Source: Nitrososphaerota archaeon
GTDB taxonomy: Archaea; Thermoproteota; Nitrososphaeria; Nitrososphaerales; Nitrosopumilaceae
DNA: 64,000 nt
Assembly: GCA_016201435.1 (NCBI GenBank)
Contig: JACQCT010000027.1
Span: 35,576-99,575, forward strand
Reading direction: 5' to 3'
How positions within the stretch are numbered: the stretch's first letter is position 1; every line of letters begins with the position of its first letter. Made by a program: the position numbers and the translations under genes. The notes below the pieces were generated by a model that saw only the letters and a program-made list of their open reading frames with translations, ran no database searches and was not told the origin of the DNA. Of the stretch, positions 53,376 through 63,100 are shown one piece after another.

Positions 53376-54135
53376 AGTTTTCTTTGTTGGTTGTGGTCCT
53401 GGTGATCCTGATCTTATTACAATCAAAGCAAAAAAAATAATTCAAAAAGCAGACGTTGTAGTGTATTCGGGTTCATTAATTCCAGTATCAATTCTCAATT
53501 TCTGTAAAAAAGCAAAACTTCATGATGCTTCAAAACTTGTACGGGAAGAGATTTTTGAAATCTTGAAAGAAAATGCAAAGAAAAACAAAATTGTTGTAAG
53601 ATTACATGATGGTGATCCAAGCATATATGGTGCAATAAAGGAACAGATTGACAATCTGCAGCCAGAAGGCATTGAATCAGAAGTTATTCCCGGAGTAACT
53701 TCGTTTTTGGCATCTGCTGCAGCACTTGGTATACAATTAACGCTTCCCGGTGTAACTCAGACCATGATTATAACAAGAGCAGAATCACGTACTAAGGTTC
53801 CTAAAGAAGAGAGAATCTCAGAGCTTGCAAAACATAAAACTACTATGATATTCTATCTTAGCGTTCATCTTCTCTCAGATATTGTTAAACAAGCAGTAGA
53901 TGGTGGATATGCAACTTCTACTCCGGTAGCAGTAATTTATCGTGCAAGTTGGGACGATCAAAAGATAATTTCTGGAACATTAACAGATATAACAAAAAAA
54001 GTCAGAGACGAAAAAATTACCAGAACTGCAATTGTCATAATTGGCGATGTAATAAAACCAAAATCTTATGAGTATTCTAGATTATATGATAAAACTTTTA
54101 GTCATGGATTTAGAAAAGCAAAAATCAAATCATAA
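53368..54135 (+). CDS. cbiF: Cobalt-precorrin-4 C11-methyltransferase
   Basis: 255 residues from GTG. VGCGPGDPDLITIKAKK, VVYSGSLIP and VRLHDGDPSIYGAIKEQ identify CbiF/CobM. Methylates C11 of the corrin ring. Last cobalamin gene of the run; converges with the racemase-like gene, overlapping its end by 6 bp. Confidence 0.92.
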   Translation: MHKVFFVGCGPGDPDLITIKAKKIIQKADVVVYSGSLIPVSILNFCKKAKLHDASKLVREEIFEILKENAKKNKIVVRLHDGDPSIYGAIKEQIDNLQPEGIESEVIPGVTSFLASAAALGIQLTLPGVTQTMIITRAESRTKVPKEERISELAKHKTTMIFYLSVHLLSDIVKQAVDGGYATSTPVAVIYRASWDDQKIISGTLTDITKKVRDEKITRTAIVIIGDVIKPKSYEYSRLYDKTFSHGFRKAKIKS

Positions 54136-54897
54136 TGATCTGACTTTGTTTTTGATTCCCAATTTAGATAGTTTTTTTTGAAAAACTTGGGTATTTCCTG
54201 ATGCAAAAATAGTTAATGACTTTGTTTTGTTCTGGCGTCTTAATTTCTTTGCAATTTTTTCTGCTACAATATTTCCAGGATCTAGAAATATGATATTTGG
54301 GAAAATTTCTTTGAATAATGGTAGAAGAAAAGGAAGATGTGTACTTGATAATGTAACAACATCAACATGATTTTTAAAAAATAATTTTGATAAAATCTTT
54401 TTAATTTTATTTCTGCATAATTTTTTATTATTGATAAATTTTCCAGATTCAACAAGATCTACAAGTGAAGATGCATTAATTTTGATAACTTTGATTTTTT
54501 TTGGAATATTTTTTTTAATATAATTTTGTAACACATTACTTTCAATTACTAATTTGGTGGCAAGAATTGCTATTGTTTTGGTTTTTGTTTTTCTTTTGGC
54601 ATCTTTTAATGGTGGGAAAACTCCAATAATTCGTGGATTATTGATAATTTTTTTTAATAAAAGTGATGGTGTGTTAGAACCAATTACTATTAGATTAGGG
54701 TTGAAGTTATTATCTAATACTCTGATGGTAGACTTTATTATTTTTTCAAGTTCCACAACAGATTTTGTACCATATGGAAAATTCTTTTGATCTGCAAAAT
54801 AGATTATATCAGCAATAACTTTTTTCTGGATTGGTTTGATTATAGAAAGTGATCCCAAGCCGGAATCAAAGACAACAATTTTTGCCACAGGCCCCAA
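54130..54897 (-). CDS. Glutamate-racemase-family protein with both catalytic Cys replaced by Ser
   Basis: 255 residues of the Asp/Glu racemase superfamily: FDSGLGSLSI (usual DSGxGG), PYG near residue 42, SNTPS at 74-78 where the catalytic motif CNTAS is expected, and LSSTHLPFL (183-191) where LGCTHYP is expected. Thus Cys74 and Cys185 positions are both Ser. Very lysine-rich. Classical racemisation is not expected; a ligand-binding or other function is likelier. Archaea lack murein, so the role is open. Confidence 0.75.
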   Translation of the reverse strand: MGPVAKIVVFDSGLGSLSIIKPIQKKVIADIIYFADQKNFPYGTKSVVELEKIIKSTIRVLDNNFNPNLIVIGSNTPSLLLKKIINNPRIIGVFPPLKDAKRKTKTKTIAILATKLVIESNVLQNYIKKNIPKKIKVIKINASSLVDLVESGKFINNKKLCRNKIKKILSKLFFKNHVDVVTLSSTHLPFLLPLFKEIFPNIIFLDPGNIVAEKIAKKLRRQNKTKSLTIFASGNTQVFQKKLSKLGIKNKVRSL

Positions 54898-54927
54898 AAA
54901 TGTTATTGCCTGATTTACATTTTGTGA

Positions 54928-54939
54928 GCTAAATTTAGC
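54928..54939. promoter_or_regulatory. Palindrome upstream of cdvB-2, shared with cdvB-1
   Basis: GCTAAATTTAGC, identical to the element at 22544, with 57 nt between its end and the ATG at 54997. ACACCTnnnATTAA follows at 54959, again at the same distance from the start codon as in cdvB-1. Flanking TTTTGT upstream and TA downstream are also shared. Confidence 0.6.
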
Positions 54940-54996
54940 CTAAAGTTGATGATAATATACACCTGCCATTAAGAGTCAAGTTTTAAAGTACCTCGC

Positions 54997-55638
54997 ATGA
55001 CCGGCTTCGATAAAACCTGGACTCGACCAGAGTCTGTAGGTATAAGCGAAAAAATACGTGAAACTGTAAAACCACAGGGAGCACTCAAACCTAGGATTGA
55101 AGGCGCTGTGAACAAATTACAGGGTCAAATATCGAAGATGGATTCTATGTTAGGAAAGTTAAGGGAAAGAGATGCCCAGCTTTTCAAACGAATCGTAGCC
55201 GCAATGCAACAACACGACTCTAGTACAAGCAAAGTTCTATCAAATGAACTTGCAGAAATTAGAAAGGTCACAAAAATGCTAGGAAATGCAAGAATGGCAC
55301 TAGAACAGGTGCAATTACGTCTAACTACCATACACGATCTTGGAGATGCAATGGTAGCTATCGCACCAGCAATGTCAACAATGAAGGGACTCAAATCATC
55401 CCTTGGAAGATTCATGCCAGAAGCAGATTCCGAACTAAACTCTATGACCCAGACACTCAACGGACTAATGATGGATTCATTAGCCAGTGGAGACTTTAGC
55501 GTAGACTCTGATGTGTCAAACGAGGAAACAGACAAGATCCTCCAAGAGGCATCGGCAGTTGCAGAACAGCAAATTGGCGACAGATTCCCATCAGTTCCAT
55601 CACCCTCGGGTGTATCGTCACAATCTACATACGAGTAG
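54997..55638 (+). CDS. cdvB: CdvB-type ESCRT-III cell-division protein (paralogue 2)
   Basis: 213 residues closely parallel to the product at 22613: GALKPRIEGAVNKLQGQISK, AQLFKRIVAAMQQHD, VTKMLGNARMALEQVQLRL, RFMPEADSELNSM, then an acidic region (SNEETDKILQEASAVAEQQ). The C-terminal tails differ, suggesting different partners. Same-strand neighbours are not cell-division genes. Promoter elements match cdvB-1. A T-rich stretch (CTCTTTTTCT) ~40 bp after the stop may end transcription. Confidence 0.9.
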   Translation: MTGFDKTWTRPESVGISEKIRETVKPQGALKPRIEGAVNKLQGQISKMDSMLGKLRERDAQLFKRIVAAMQQHDSSTSKVLSNELAEIRKVTKMLGNARMALEQVQLRLTTIHDLGDAMVAIAPAMSTMKGLKSSLGRFMPEADSELNSMTQTLNGLMMDSLASGDFSVDSDVSNEETDKILQEASAVAEQQIGDRFPSVPSPSGVSSQSTYE

Positions 55639-55851
55639 GGAGAACTCGCAATGGGAAATTGGCGAATACGTCCTCTTTTTCTATTAAACTTCTAAATCCT
55701 TTCATTATAAGTTGGAATTATAATTGCAACTGGTGTTATGAGTCTGAACCTTAAGACAAAGGTATGAAAATATGTCCTAAAATAGGATAATTTTATTAAA
55801 AATATAAAAAGGAGGAATTATCAGTCTGCCAAGACTTTATAAAAATGCATT

Positions 55852-56445
55852 CTAGGCTAGAGTGATTCTCCACGTTACAGTAAGTGTATCAGTGGCTCCC
55901 ATTCCTATACCGGTAAATGTTTTGTGTGCAAACATGTGTACGTTTGTTCCTGATCCATCAAACAGTCCGGCCTCCGCTATTGTTACTGCACCAGGTGTGA
56001 AGGTTTGTTGCAGTGTTACGTATGGGTTTACGTTTGAGCCGTTAATTATGCCCCTTACAGTATCTTGCGATTTGCTTCCAGATATGGCTGTTAGTGCTGT
56101 ATCAGTTGCTGCTTCAGCTGCTGTTCCAGTTCCAATTGCTATCCAGTTCATAGCATTAGCGCCACCACCACAATCTGTTCCTTGAGTACCATTGGTTGGT
56201 GCACCAAAGATTCTGACTGCGGCACAGTTTTTGCCAACATATGTTACAATGTTGTCAGTCTGTCTGTATGCCTTTATGTTACCATCTGGGTCCTTTGCTA
56301 CCAACTCTACATGCCCCAGAAACATTGCGTTATCTGAAAGCTTGCTTGCTGGAGATACAGAGGATAGTCCACTAGTACCTAGGATGATTCCACCTACTGC
56401 CAATATTGCTATTCCAAACGGAATGAGCATTTTGTAGTTTTTCAT
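55852..56445 (-). CDS. Secreted protein with phage-tail-like beta domain
   Basis: 197 residues with an N-terminal signal anchor. The outside part contains IAIGTGTAAEAATDTALTAI, a glycine-rich run, then VTIAEAGLFDGSG and DTLTVTWRITLA, a pattern I know from tail-fibre or baseplate-type domains of phage and phage-like systems. Two Cys (NCAAV and DCGGG) may form a disulfide. A surface or fibre role is inferred. Confidence 0.6.
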   Translation of the reverse strand: MKNYKMLIPFGIAILAVGGIILGTSGLSSVSPASKLSDNAMFLGHVELVAKDPDGNIKAYRQTDNIVTYVGKNCAAVRIFGAPTNGTQGTDCGGGANAMNWIAIGTGTAAEAATDTALTAISGSKSQDTVRGIINGSNVNPYVTLQQTFTPGAVTIAEAGLFDGSGTNVHMFAHKTFTGIGMGATDTLTVTWRITLA

Positions 56446-56531
56446 TGTATCACCTAACGAGGTAAACTATATTATAATTGTGGAAAAAATGTTTGATTCA
56501 AAGGGCCAATTTGGTCATTCTACATCATAGT

Positions 56532-56738
56532 CTATGGCGTTTCTTTAACGCCAATTCCCTCTGATAACGATATATCATGGTGTTTGCCCTGTGTTGACGT
56601 ATTCTGTGTTGTTACTGTTGTTGGAGCAGGAGTGCTTGCTTGAGGTGTTGGAATTACAGAATTATTTGAAGCAAAAGATACTATTGCTATTGCAATAGAG
56701 GCAATCACTATAGCTGCAATAGCTATTATCTTCTTCAC
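56532..56738 (-). CDS. Short secreted or membrane-anchored peptide
   Basis: 68 residues: signal anchor (AIAAIVIASIAIAIVSFA) followed by a Thr/Pro/Gln-rich linker and an acidic end. No family recognised. May be a small surface peptide. Confidence 0.4.
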   Translation of the reverse strand: MKKIIAIAAIVIASIAIAIVSFASNNSVIPTPQASTPAPTTVTTQNTSTQGKHHDISLSEGIGVKETP

Positions 56739-56829
56739 ATTAAATATTCATAGATTAAGGTTATAAGCATTTTAAACATAATTCATACTAACGTGAAATC
56801 TATATTTCAAGTGAAGGAATAGATGCATT

Positions 56830-57588
56830 GTGTTTGGGAAAATTTTTTTTATTTTATTAATTCTAATTTTTTACATTCCAGTTGTATATGCACAGACGAT
56901 CCCTATTACTATTAGCTCATCAATGAAAAATGTAATTTTTGATGGGAAATGGACATTTTTGAGTGAATGGAAAGAATCTAGTTTAACTGAAATGGATAGT
57001 ACAGATTCTGGATCGATTTATCTTAGGACAGCCCATATGGGAAATTATATTTATGTAATGGTGGATGCTGTTGGAATCACTCATTTTGAAAAAAATGCAG
57101 ATCGTGTAATTGTCTGTTTTGATGGAAAAAATGACAAGTCAATGGTAGCTGACGCAGATGATTATTGTGTTTTTTCAACACTTGGTCAAAATTCAACTTC
57201 TGTTCTTCAAGGTGGATCAATGCTTGGAATAAATAGTAATTTTAAAAAAATTCCTACTCCTGATGGTTTTATTGGAGTTGGAAATATTTCTGATGAAAAT
57301 GATCGTTACAGCAACACATCACATCAGTCTTATGAGTTTAGAATTCCAATTGATGTTATGGGAAGATCAAACATGTATGGATTTTATGTTGCATTATATG
57401 ATACTAATGAGAACAAAATTTACTCATGGCCTAGCATGATTTATGATTCTCCATTAAAAATTCCAAGCCCAAACAATTGGGGGGAGATAGTATCACCAGA
57501 TAAAACACTTCCTGAATTTGAATTACCTTTATTTGCACTTTTTCCCGCTTTCTTATTTGTGCTATATTTCACAAAATTCAAAATTTGA
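56830..57588 (+). CDS. Secreted protein with CBM9/DOMON-like domain and C-terminal anchor
   Basis: 252 residues. Signal peptide (cleavage near VYAQT). Central region (FDGKWTFLSEWKESS ... YIYVMVDAVG ... YEFRIPIDVMG ... YGFYVALYD) resembles the CBM9/DOMON-like sandwich that binds sugars or haem. The end PEFELPLFALFPAFLFVLYF is a typical archaeal surface anchor. Starts at GTG (M in family convention). Confidence 0.6.
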   Translation: MFGKIFFILLILIFYIPVVYAQTIPITISSSMKNVIFDGKWTFLSEWKESSLTEMDSTDSGSIYLRTAHMGNYIYVMVDAVGITHFEKNADRVIVCFDGKNDKSMVADADDYCVFSTLGQNSTSVLQGGSMLGINSNFKKIPTPDGFIGVGNISDENDRYSNTSHQSYEFRIPIDVMGRSNMYGFYVALYDTNENKIYSWPSMIYDSPLKIPSPNNWGEIVSPDKTLPEFELPLFALFPAFLFVLYFTKFKI

Positions 57589-57627
57589 ATGGTTAAAGAT
57601 AAAATTAGTAAAAATAAGTGTTTAATT

Positions 57628-58944
57628 TCATGTAATTCGAGCAGGAAAAATGACTGAAGTCATACTAACAACAACAGTTGCAATTGCAAAGATGAATGCC
57701 AATATGCGTCTGTAGTTTTTTGTAGTTACTAGTGATCTATTTACATTATTTGAAAATAAGATAGAGACTCCTATTGCAAAAAAAACTACCAAGGGTACAA
57801 ATCGATATGGCTGATTTGTAATTTCTGTAAAACCTGCTAAAAGAGGAGCAGACCAAAGTACACCGGCTATTAAAATCATCAAAGAATCTGCATGTAACAT
57901 GCCCCTTTTTGATGCTAAAAATAATCCAATTATTAGAGGAAATAAAAAAATCAATATCAACCCATCAAATCGTAGAAAATTTTCTAACGATGAGAATCCT
58001 ATCAAAATTGCATTAGGATCAGAGACAGATTCACCATAGTTTTTAAGCTCGATACTCACCGGAATTAGAATTGTAACAGTATAGAGAAGTGCGATTCTGA
58101 TTTTTTCTTTTTTGGATAATGATGACATATATATTAAAAAGAATGTCATCGGTAAAAATATAGCAACCAAGGGTTTTGAAATAAGCGATAAGGCATAGGA
58201 AAGAGGAGACAAAAACCACTTTTTGTATATTAAATACAACGAAAGAACATAAAATAACGTCCAATCGTTGTCCTCGGTAGATGAAACACTATATTTCAAA
58301 AATAAGTTGCTTTGAAGTAAAATTACCACTGATATTATTCCTGCAAATCTTTTTTTTGATAACTCAGTAGTAAAATAGTAGGTTAATACTACCAGCGAAA
58401 TACTGACAATGAATGGTATGATTCGAATATTTCCAAGAAAGTTAAGTGATATTGAAAGCAATAAAAATCTAAATCCCAAGTAAGATGTCAAACTTAAATA
58501 AGAGAAATTTTTGGCTTCTTGAAGGGCAGTTTGATAATCACCCCACGATACTTCTTCTGAATTCCAGATTCTACTTACGTTAGAAATTACATAAATTGCA
58601 ATTAAACCTGCAACTATTACGAATGCAATTTTTTTTGAAACTTCAAAATGTAAGACAAAATCAATAATTTTTTTCACTATATTTGGTAACCATTTTTTAT
58701 AAAACAAAGCTCCTAACAACAGAAGAATTAAGTTAATAATTATAACAGGAAAAGCCCATACACCAAACTCGTATGGATTATTTTTTGTACCTCCCTCTTG
58801 GCTATATACAAGTCGTCCCTCTTTATCACGAACCTCTACACCTACAGCATTTGCATTGCTAACAAACATCATCATGCATGTGGAACAGATTATCATTAAA
58901 ATTAAGGCAATTGAGTATACATTCATGTTTTCTAACCTAATCAT
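57628..58944 (-). CDS. Multi-helix membrane protein, GT-C glycosyltransferase-like
   Basis: 438 residues, about 11-12 helices. After the first helix an outside loop (VEVRDKEGRLVYSQEGG) precedes a long helix bundle with SSTEDNDWTLFYVLSLYL, reminiscent of the acidic first-loop of GT-C or oligosaccharyl-type enzymes. No certain motif. May transfer sugars from lipid carriers to surface proteins. Confidence 0.5.
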   Translation of the reverse strand: MIRLENMNVYSIALILMIICSTCMMMFVSNANAVGVEVRDKEGRLVYSQEGGTKNNPYEFGVWAFPVIIINLILLLLGALFYKKWLPNIVKKIIDFVLHFEVSKKIAFVIVAGLIAIYVISNVSRIWNSEEVSWGDYQTALQEAKNFSYLSLTSYLGFRFLLLSISLNFLGNIRIIPFIVSISLVVLTYYFTTELSKKRFAGIISVVILLQSNLFLKYSVSSTEDNDWTLFYVLSLYLIYKKWFLSPLSYALSLISKPLVAIFLPMTFFLIYMSSLSKKEKIRIALLYTVTILIPVSIELKNYGESVSDPNAILIGFSSLENFLRFDGLILIFLFPLIIGLFLASKRGMLHADSLMILIAGVLWSAPLLAGFTEITNQPYRFVPLVVFFAIGVSILFSNNVNRSLVTTKNYRRILAFIFAIATVVVSMTSVIFPARIT

Positions 58945-59040
58945 TATGATTTAAAAACTTGGATAGTTTTTATCCACTAAACAACAGAACTACAAGTTAC
59001 ATTAAGATAGTATTACGATCGTAATTTTGCAAGGGAAATT

Positions 59041-59715
59041 ATGAAAACCATACAAGAATTTAGGAAGCTAAATCAGAAAATAATTCGATGTAAAAAATGT
59101 CCACGACTTGCATCATACATACAAACTATCGCCAAAGTGAAAGTTAAAAGATTTTGTGATCAAAAATATTGGGGAAAACCTCTTACTGGGTATGGAGATT
59201 TTAATGCAGAGATCTTGTTAGTAGGTCTTGCTCCTGCTGCACATGGTGGAAATAGGACAGGAAGAATGTTTACAGGAGATAGTTCTGGTGATTGGGTAGC
59301 AAGAGTTCTTTATGAAAATGGTTTTGCTACGCAACCTACAAGTCAGAGATTAGGAGATGGTTTTCGTTTAATTAACGCATACATTACTGCATCTATAAGA
59401 TGTGCTCCGCCACAAAATAAACCACTAAAAGAAGAATTGGATAACTGCTCATCATATCTAAAAGAAGAATTATCTATTCTAAAAAATATCAAAATAATAA
59501 TATGTCTTGGAAAAATAGGGTTTGATTCCTGTTGCAAACTGTTACATATTAAAGGAGCCAAGTTTGCTCATGGAAAATCATTCCGCTATGGAAAGTGGAT
59601 TGTCATATCTACCTACCACCCAAGCAAACAAAATACACAAACTGGCCGTCTTACCTGGAAACAATGGACAGACATTTTTGTAAAGGCAAAAAGGATTTTA
59701 GATGAATCTAAATGA
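59041..59715 (+). CDS. udgB: Uracil-DNA glycosylase, family 5 (UDGb)
   Basis: 224 residues. C17 and C20 (RCKKC) with two later Cys suit a 4Fe-4S cluster. Motif 1 GLAPAAHGGNRTGRMFTGD (63-81) has the A-P-A-x-G-G-N signature of UDGb (no catalytic Asp or Asn of other families), and the end STYHPSKQNTQTGRL is motif 3. It removes uracil or hypoxanthine from DNA. Confidence 0.92.
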   Translation: MKTIQEFRKLNQKIIRCKKCPRLASYIQTIAKVKVKRFCDQKYWGKPLTGYGDFNAEILLVGLAPAAHGGNRTGRMFTGDSSGDWVARVLYENGFATQPTSQRLGDGFRLINAYITASIRCAPPQNKPLKEELDNCSSYLKEELSILKNIKIIICLGKIGFDSCCKLLHIKGAKFAHGKSFRYGKWIVISTYHPSKQNTQTGRLTWKQWTDIFVKAKRILDESK

Positions 59716-60177
59716 AGCTTGCAATTATAATGATACTGCATTCTTATACGACTGTATAAGGCATCTTATAGGCGTATAAGACCAATCCAATGTACAATTT
59801 TTACATTATTTCTAAAATCTAGTTTCTATGATTTTATTTTGTTGCAAATGAAAATGATATAGCTTGACAACGTTTGTGGTTTTTGACAAGCTAAATCGAC
59901 CGATATCAGAATACTATCTAGGGAAATTCTAAAAGACAATGAAAATTGTGAAATAAGAATTGTGGATAATGCCAAATTTTAGGCCAGCAATTGATTTAGA
60001 CACCACCAGCATTCCAAAATGGCGTCTTATAACCACAGAATAGCCGATATGGAACCGATATTCTCAGAACAATTCCGCCCCGTTTAATGATTATCAGATT
60101 TGAATATTATCAGGCATGAATGTACTAACAAGTAAGAAACCAACCATCATTTTTCTAAAACAAGGGAGAGAATTTTC
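59716..60177. other. 462-bp gap with paired palindromes and possible gene relics
   Basis: No intact gene is seen. The proximal part holds the two palindromes described separately. From about 59870 to 60060 short open stretches on the plus strand (encoding TTFVVFDKLNRPISEYYLG and, in another frame, RPAIDLDTTSIPKWRL) look protein-like but carry stop codons, so this may be the trace of a decayed gene. The distal 100 bp is the promoter of the giant surface protein, with a GGGAGAG ribosome site. Confidence 0.35.
59743..59781. promoter_or_regulatory. Two adjacent palindromes, possible tandem operator
   Basis: CTTATAC-GACT-GTATAAG at 59743-59760 and TCTTATA-GGCG-TATAAGA at 59764-59781 share the CTTATA/TATAAG arms and sit three bases apart. 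Twin half-sites like this suit a dimeric repressor. They follow the udgB gene and precede the giant surface-protein gene by ~400 bp, so the target gene is not clear. Confidence 0.45.
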
Positions 60178-63100
60178 TTGAAAATAAAAATTATTTCTAT
60201 TTTATTGTTTTTTACACTTTCAATTTCTTCATTGACAATTGCAAGTGCAGATTCGATGATAATAAATTCTAATTATGACAATCAAAAATCGATTTTAAAT
60301 ACACAACAAAAAATTGAACAATCAAATGTAATTAAATCACATACTTCTAGACAATTCAATATTGATCTGACAGAAAATTTTGGAATTGCTGAAAATAAAA
60401 ATTCACAACAAGCTCCATCTGCTCCAATTACAAATATATCAATGCAACAAAAAACAATTAATCTTTCTGAAAGGATTAATGTATTGGAAAATGATCTTAA
60501 TCCAAATACAATTGCACTAGTAAAACAAAGTTTTGTTTTAAAAACAACAACAGATAGAATTTGGAATACTGAAAGAATAAGATTCAATGGTAAATCAATA
60601 GTTACAACTAATGTATTGTGGAATGAGCAAACATCAAATGTCAAGATGTCAAGCTTAATTAACGATCTACAATCCTTTGAAAAATCTATCAATGATCACA
60701 TAACAAATAATCTTGCAGCAACAGTTGAAAAGATTATATTTGTCAAACCAATTTCAGATATTTCCTTAATTGCACAAAATAATATAATTTTATTTTCTAC
60801 AAATTCTAATTCAATAGAAAATGATATCGTAAGACTAGCTCACGATGTCACTGATACAAAAAATCCAACAATATTTTTGTTGCTGGTTCCTCTTTCGGGT
60901 TATATTCTCTTTAGATCCGAGGAGGAAAAATTCCAATTTTTTAATACACGAAAAATTGTTTCATTTTGCTTTATTGTAATTCTTATCTCATCAACTGTTG
61001 TAACACCTATCTCTATCTCACCAGGTTTTTTGAACAGCGTATATGCTGAAACAATGAATGGTACTAGTACTAATGCTACAAATAATGCTGAAAATAATAT
61101 TACATTGCCATTACAATCGACAAGTAACACTACACAGATAGGACCTCAAGCAGATATCTCAAATGATACTTTACAAAATGAGACAATCTTAAACCCAATA
61201 TCTGTGCTCACAAACGCTACCAACTCCACTCTATCTGGCCAAATCAATGTAACCGACACTAACTCTACAGGCTCATCACTCGTAGGACCTATAACCAACT
61301 CTACTACAGAAATCAACTCTACCAACCCCTCTATACCAGATCAAATCAGTGTAACAGACGAAGTCACTCTCAACTCTACAGGCTCATCACTCGTAGGACC
61401 TATAACCAACTCTACTACAGAAATCAACTCTACCAACCCCTCTATACCAGTTCAAATCAGTGTAACAGACGAAATTGCTTTGAACTACACTAACATAAAC
61501 AAGATTCCAAATGCAACAAAATCTTGGGAATTTAATTCCATACAAAATGTAACCACAGTAGGAAGCGCAAAAATACAAAACAACACAAACGTGACCTCGC
61601 TGAAACTAGCTGGTTCAGGATATCTGACTGAAAATGTAAATTCTACTAGAAACCTATCAGAACTGACAATATCCGCATGGGTAAAGCCAGACTATAGGCA
61701 AGGCTCACCACAATTTACAATCATAAGCAAGGAAAATCAGTTTACATTATCCATAAACAATATAATTTCACCTGCAAAGATAGCCACATTCTCTGTCTTT
61801 GATGGCATAAAGTGGAGCACTGTTAATTCTACTGTATCTATTGAAGAAAACTGGACACAACTGGCTGCTACATTTAATGGATCATCAATTAGCATTTATG
61901 TTAATGGTACCTTACAATCAACCCGTGCAATAAATGACATACCAACACTTGCTGTTAATGGACAACTGACAACAAAGACTGTAGACCAGATATCATCTGA
62001 TGCAGACATTGTGATTGGCGCATATCTTAATACATTAAGAGGAGCCGCAAGTAACAAGTTTTCTGGTTCTATTCAAAATGTGAATCTCTACGACTCGCTT
62101 TTGACACCATCCCAGATTGCTCAATTATATAACAATAACATACTTTCTGATCATTTAAACAAAATTCAAACTCTAGCTCAAACCAACTCAACCTCAGATG
62201 CAAATCCACTCTTCTCAGAACAAGTTGCTATATTAGACAATATTTCTGTCAACTCTACATCCCTAACCAACGCTACAGCAATACCTATTACACCATCGCT
62301 AAAAAAACTTAAGAATAGTTACCTAATAACAGAAAATCCAGAATTTGAATTCCAATATTTTAATAATGCAACTATTGCCAAATTAGGAAAAGTAATCAAA
62401 AAATCTCTTAAACACATACAAGATGATAACTGGACAGATACAAAGAAAACTATAAACATAGAAATTTTTGATCCCACTGGAAAGAAGATTCATACAAAAT
62501 CTGAGTTTAAGGAACTTGTGGACGGGAAATTCGATATTACACTTTCCTCCACAAGAAATGTCAAACCAGGTATTTACAAAGTAAAAATTACTATGACTAT
62601 GAATGGACATACTTTTGTTACTACGGATCAGTATGCATGGGGTTTGGTATCTCTTAACACGGAGAAAAGCATCTATAGACCTAATGAAACTGCTAACCTT
62701 GTCATAGTTGTTTTGGATAATAATGGAACCTCGGTATGTAATGCTGATATTTCTATGAAGATTACAAATCCAACACTACAAAATACTATTCTTTCATCTG
62801 GACATGGAATCACACCTGGAGAATGTGGATTATATAATGCACAATATGTTACCAGCTCAGAAGGCAACTATACCGTTAACGTAGTTGCAAAATCCTATGC
62901 TGGCATTACAAACTTTTCTACATATTTCATGGTACAGAAGAATTTTAATTATGATGTAGTGAGAACTGCAGAAAGTAAAATAGATCCTTTTAACAATCCA
63001 AATAATTTCAATGTCAAAATTAATGTAAAATCATTTGTAGGTTCTGGCCTAGTTACGATAAAAGAATACGTACCAAATGTCTTCAACGTTACTACTGATG

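Noticed and set aside
59870..60060. Possible transposase or other gene relic
   Set aside because: Short protein-like stretches are interrupted by stops and match nothing I can recognise; kept only as a note on the gap.
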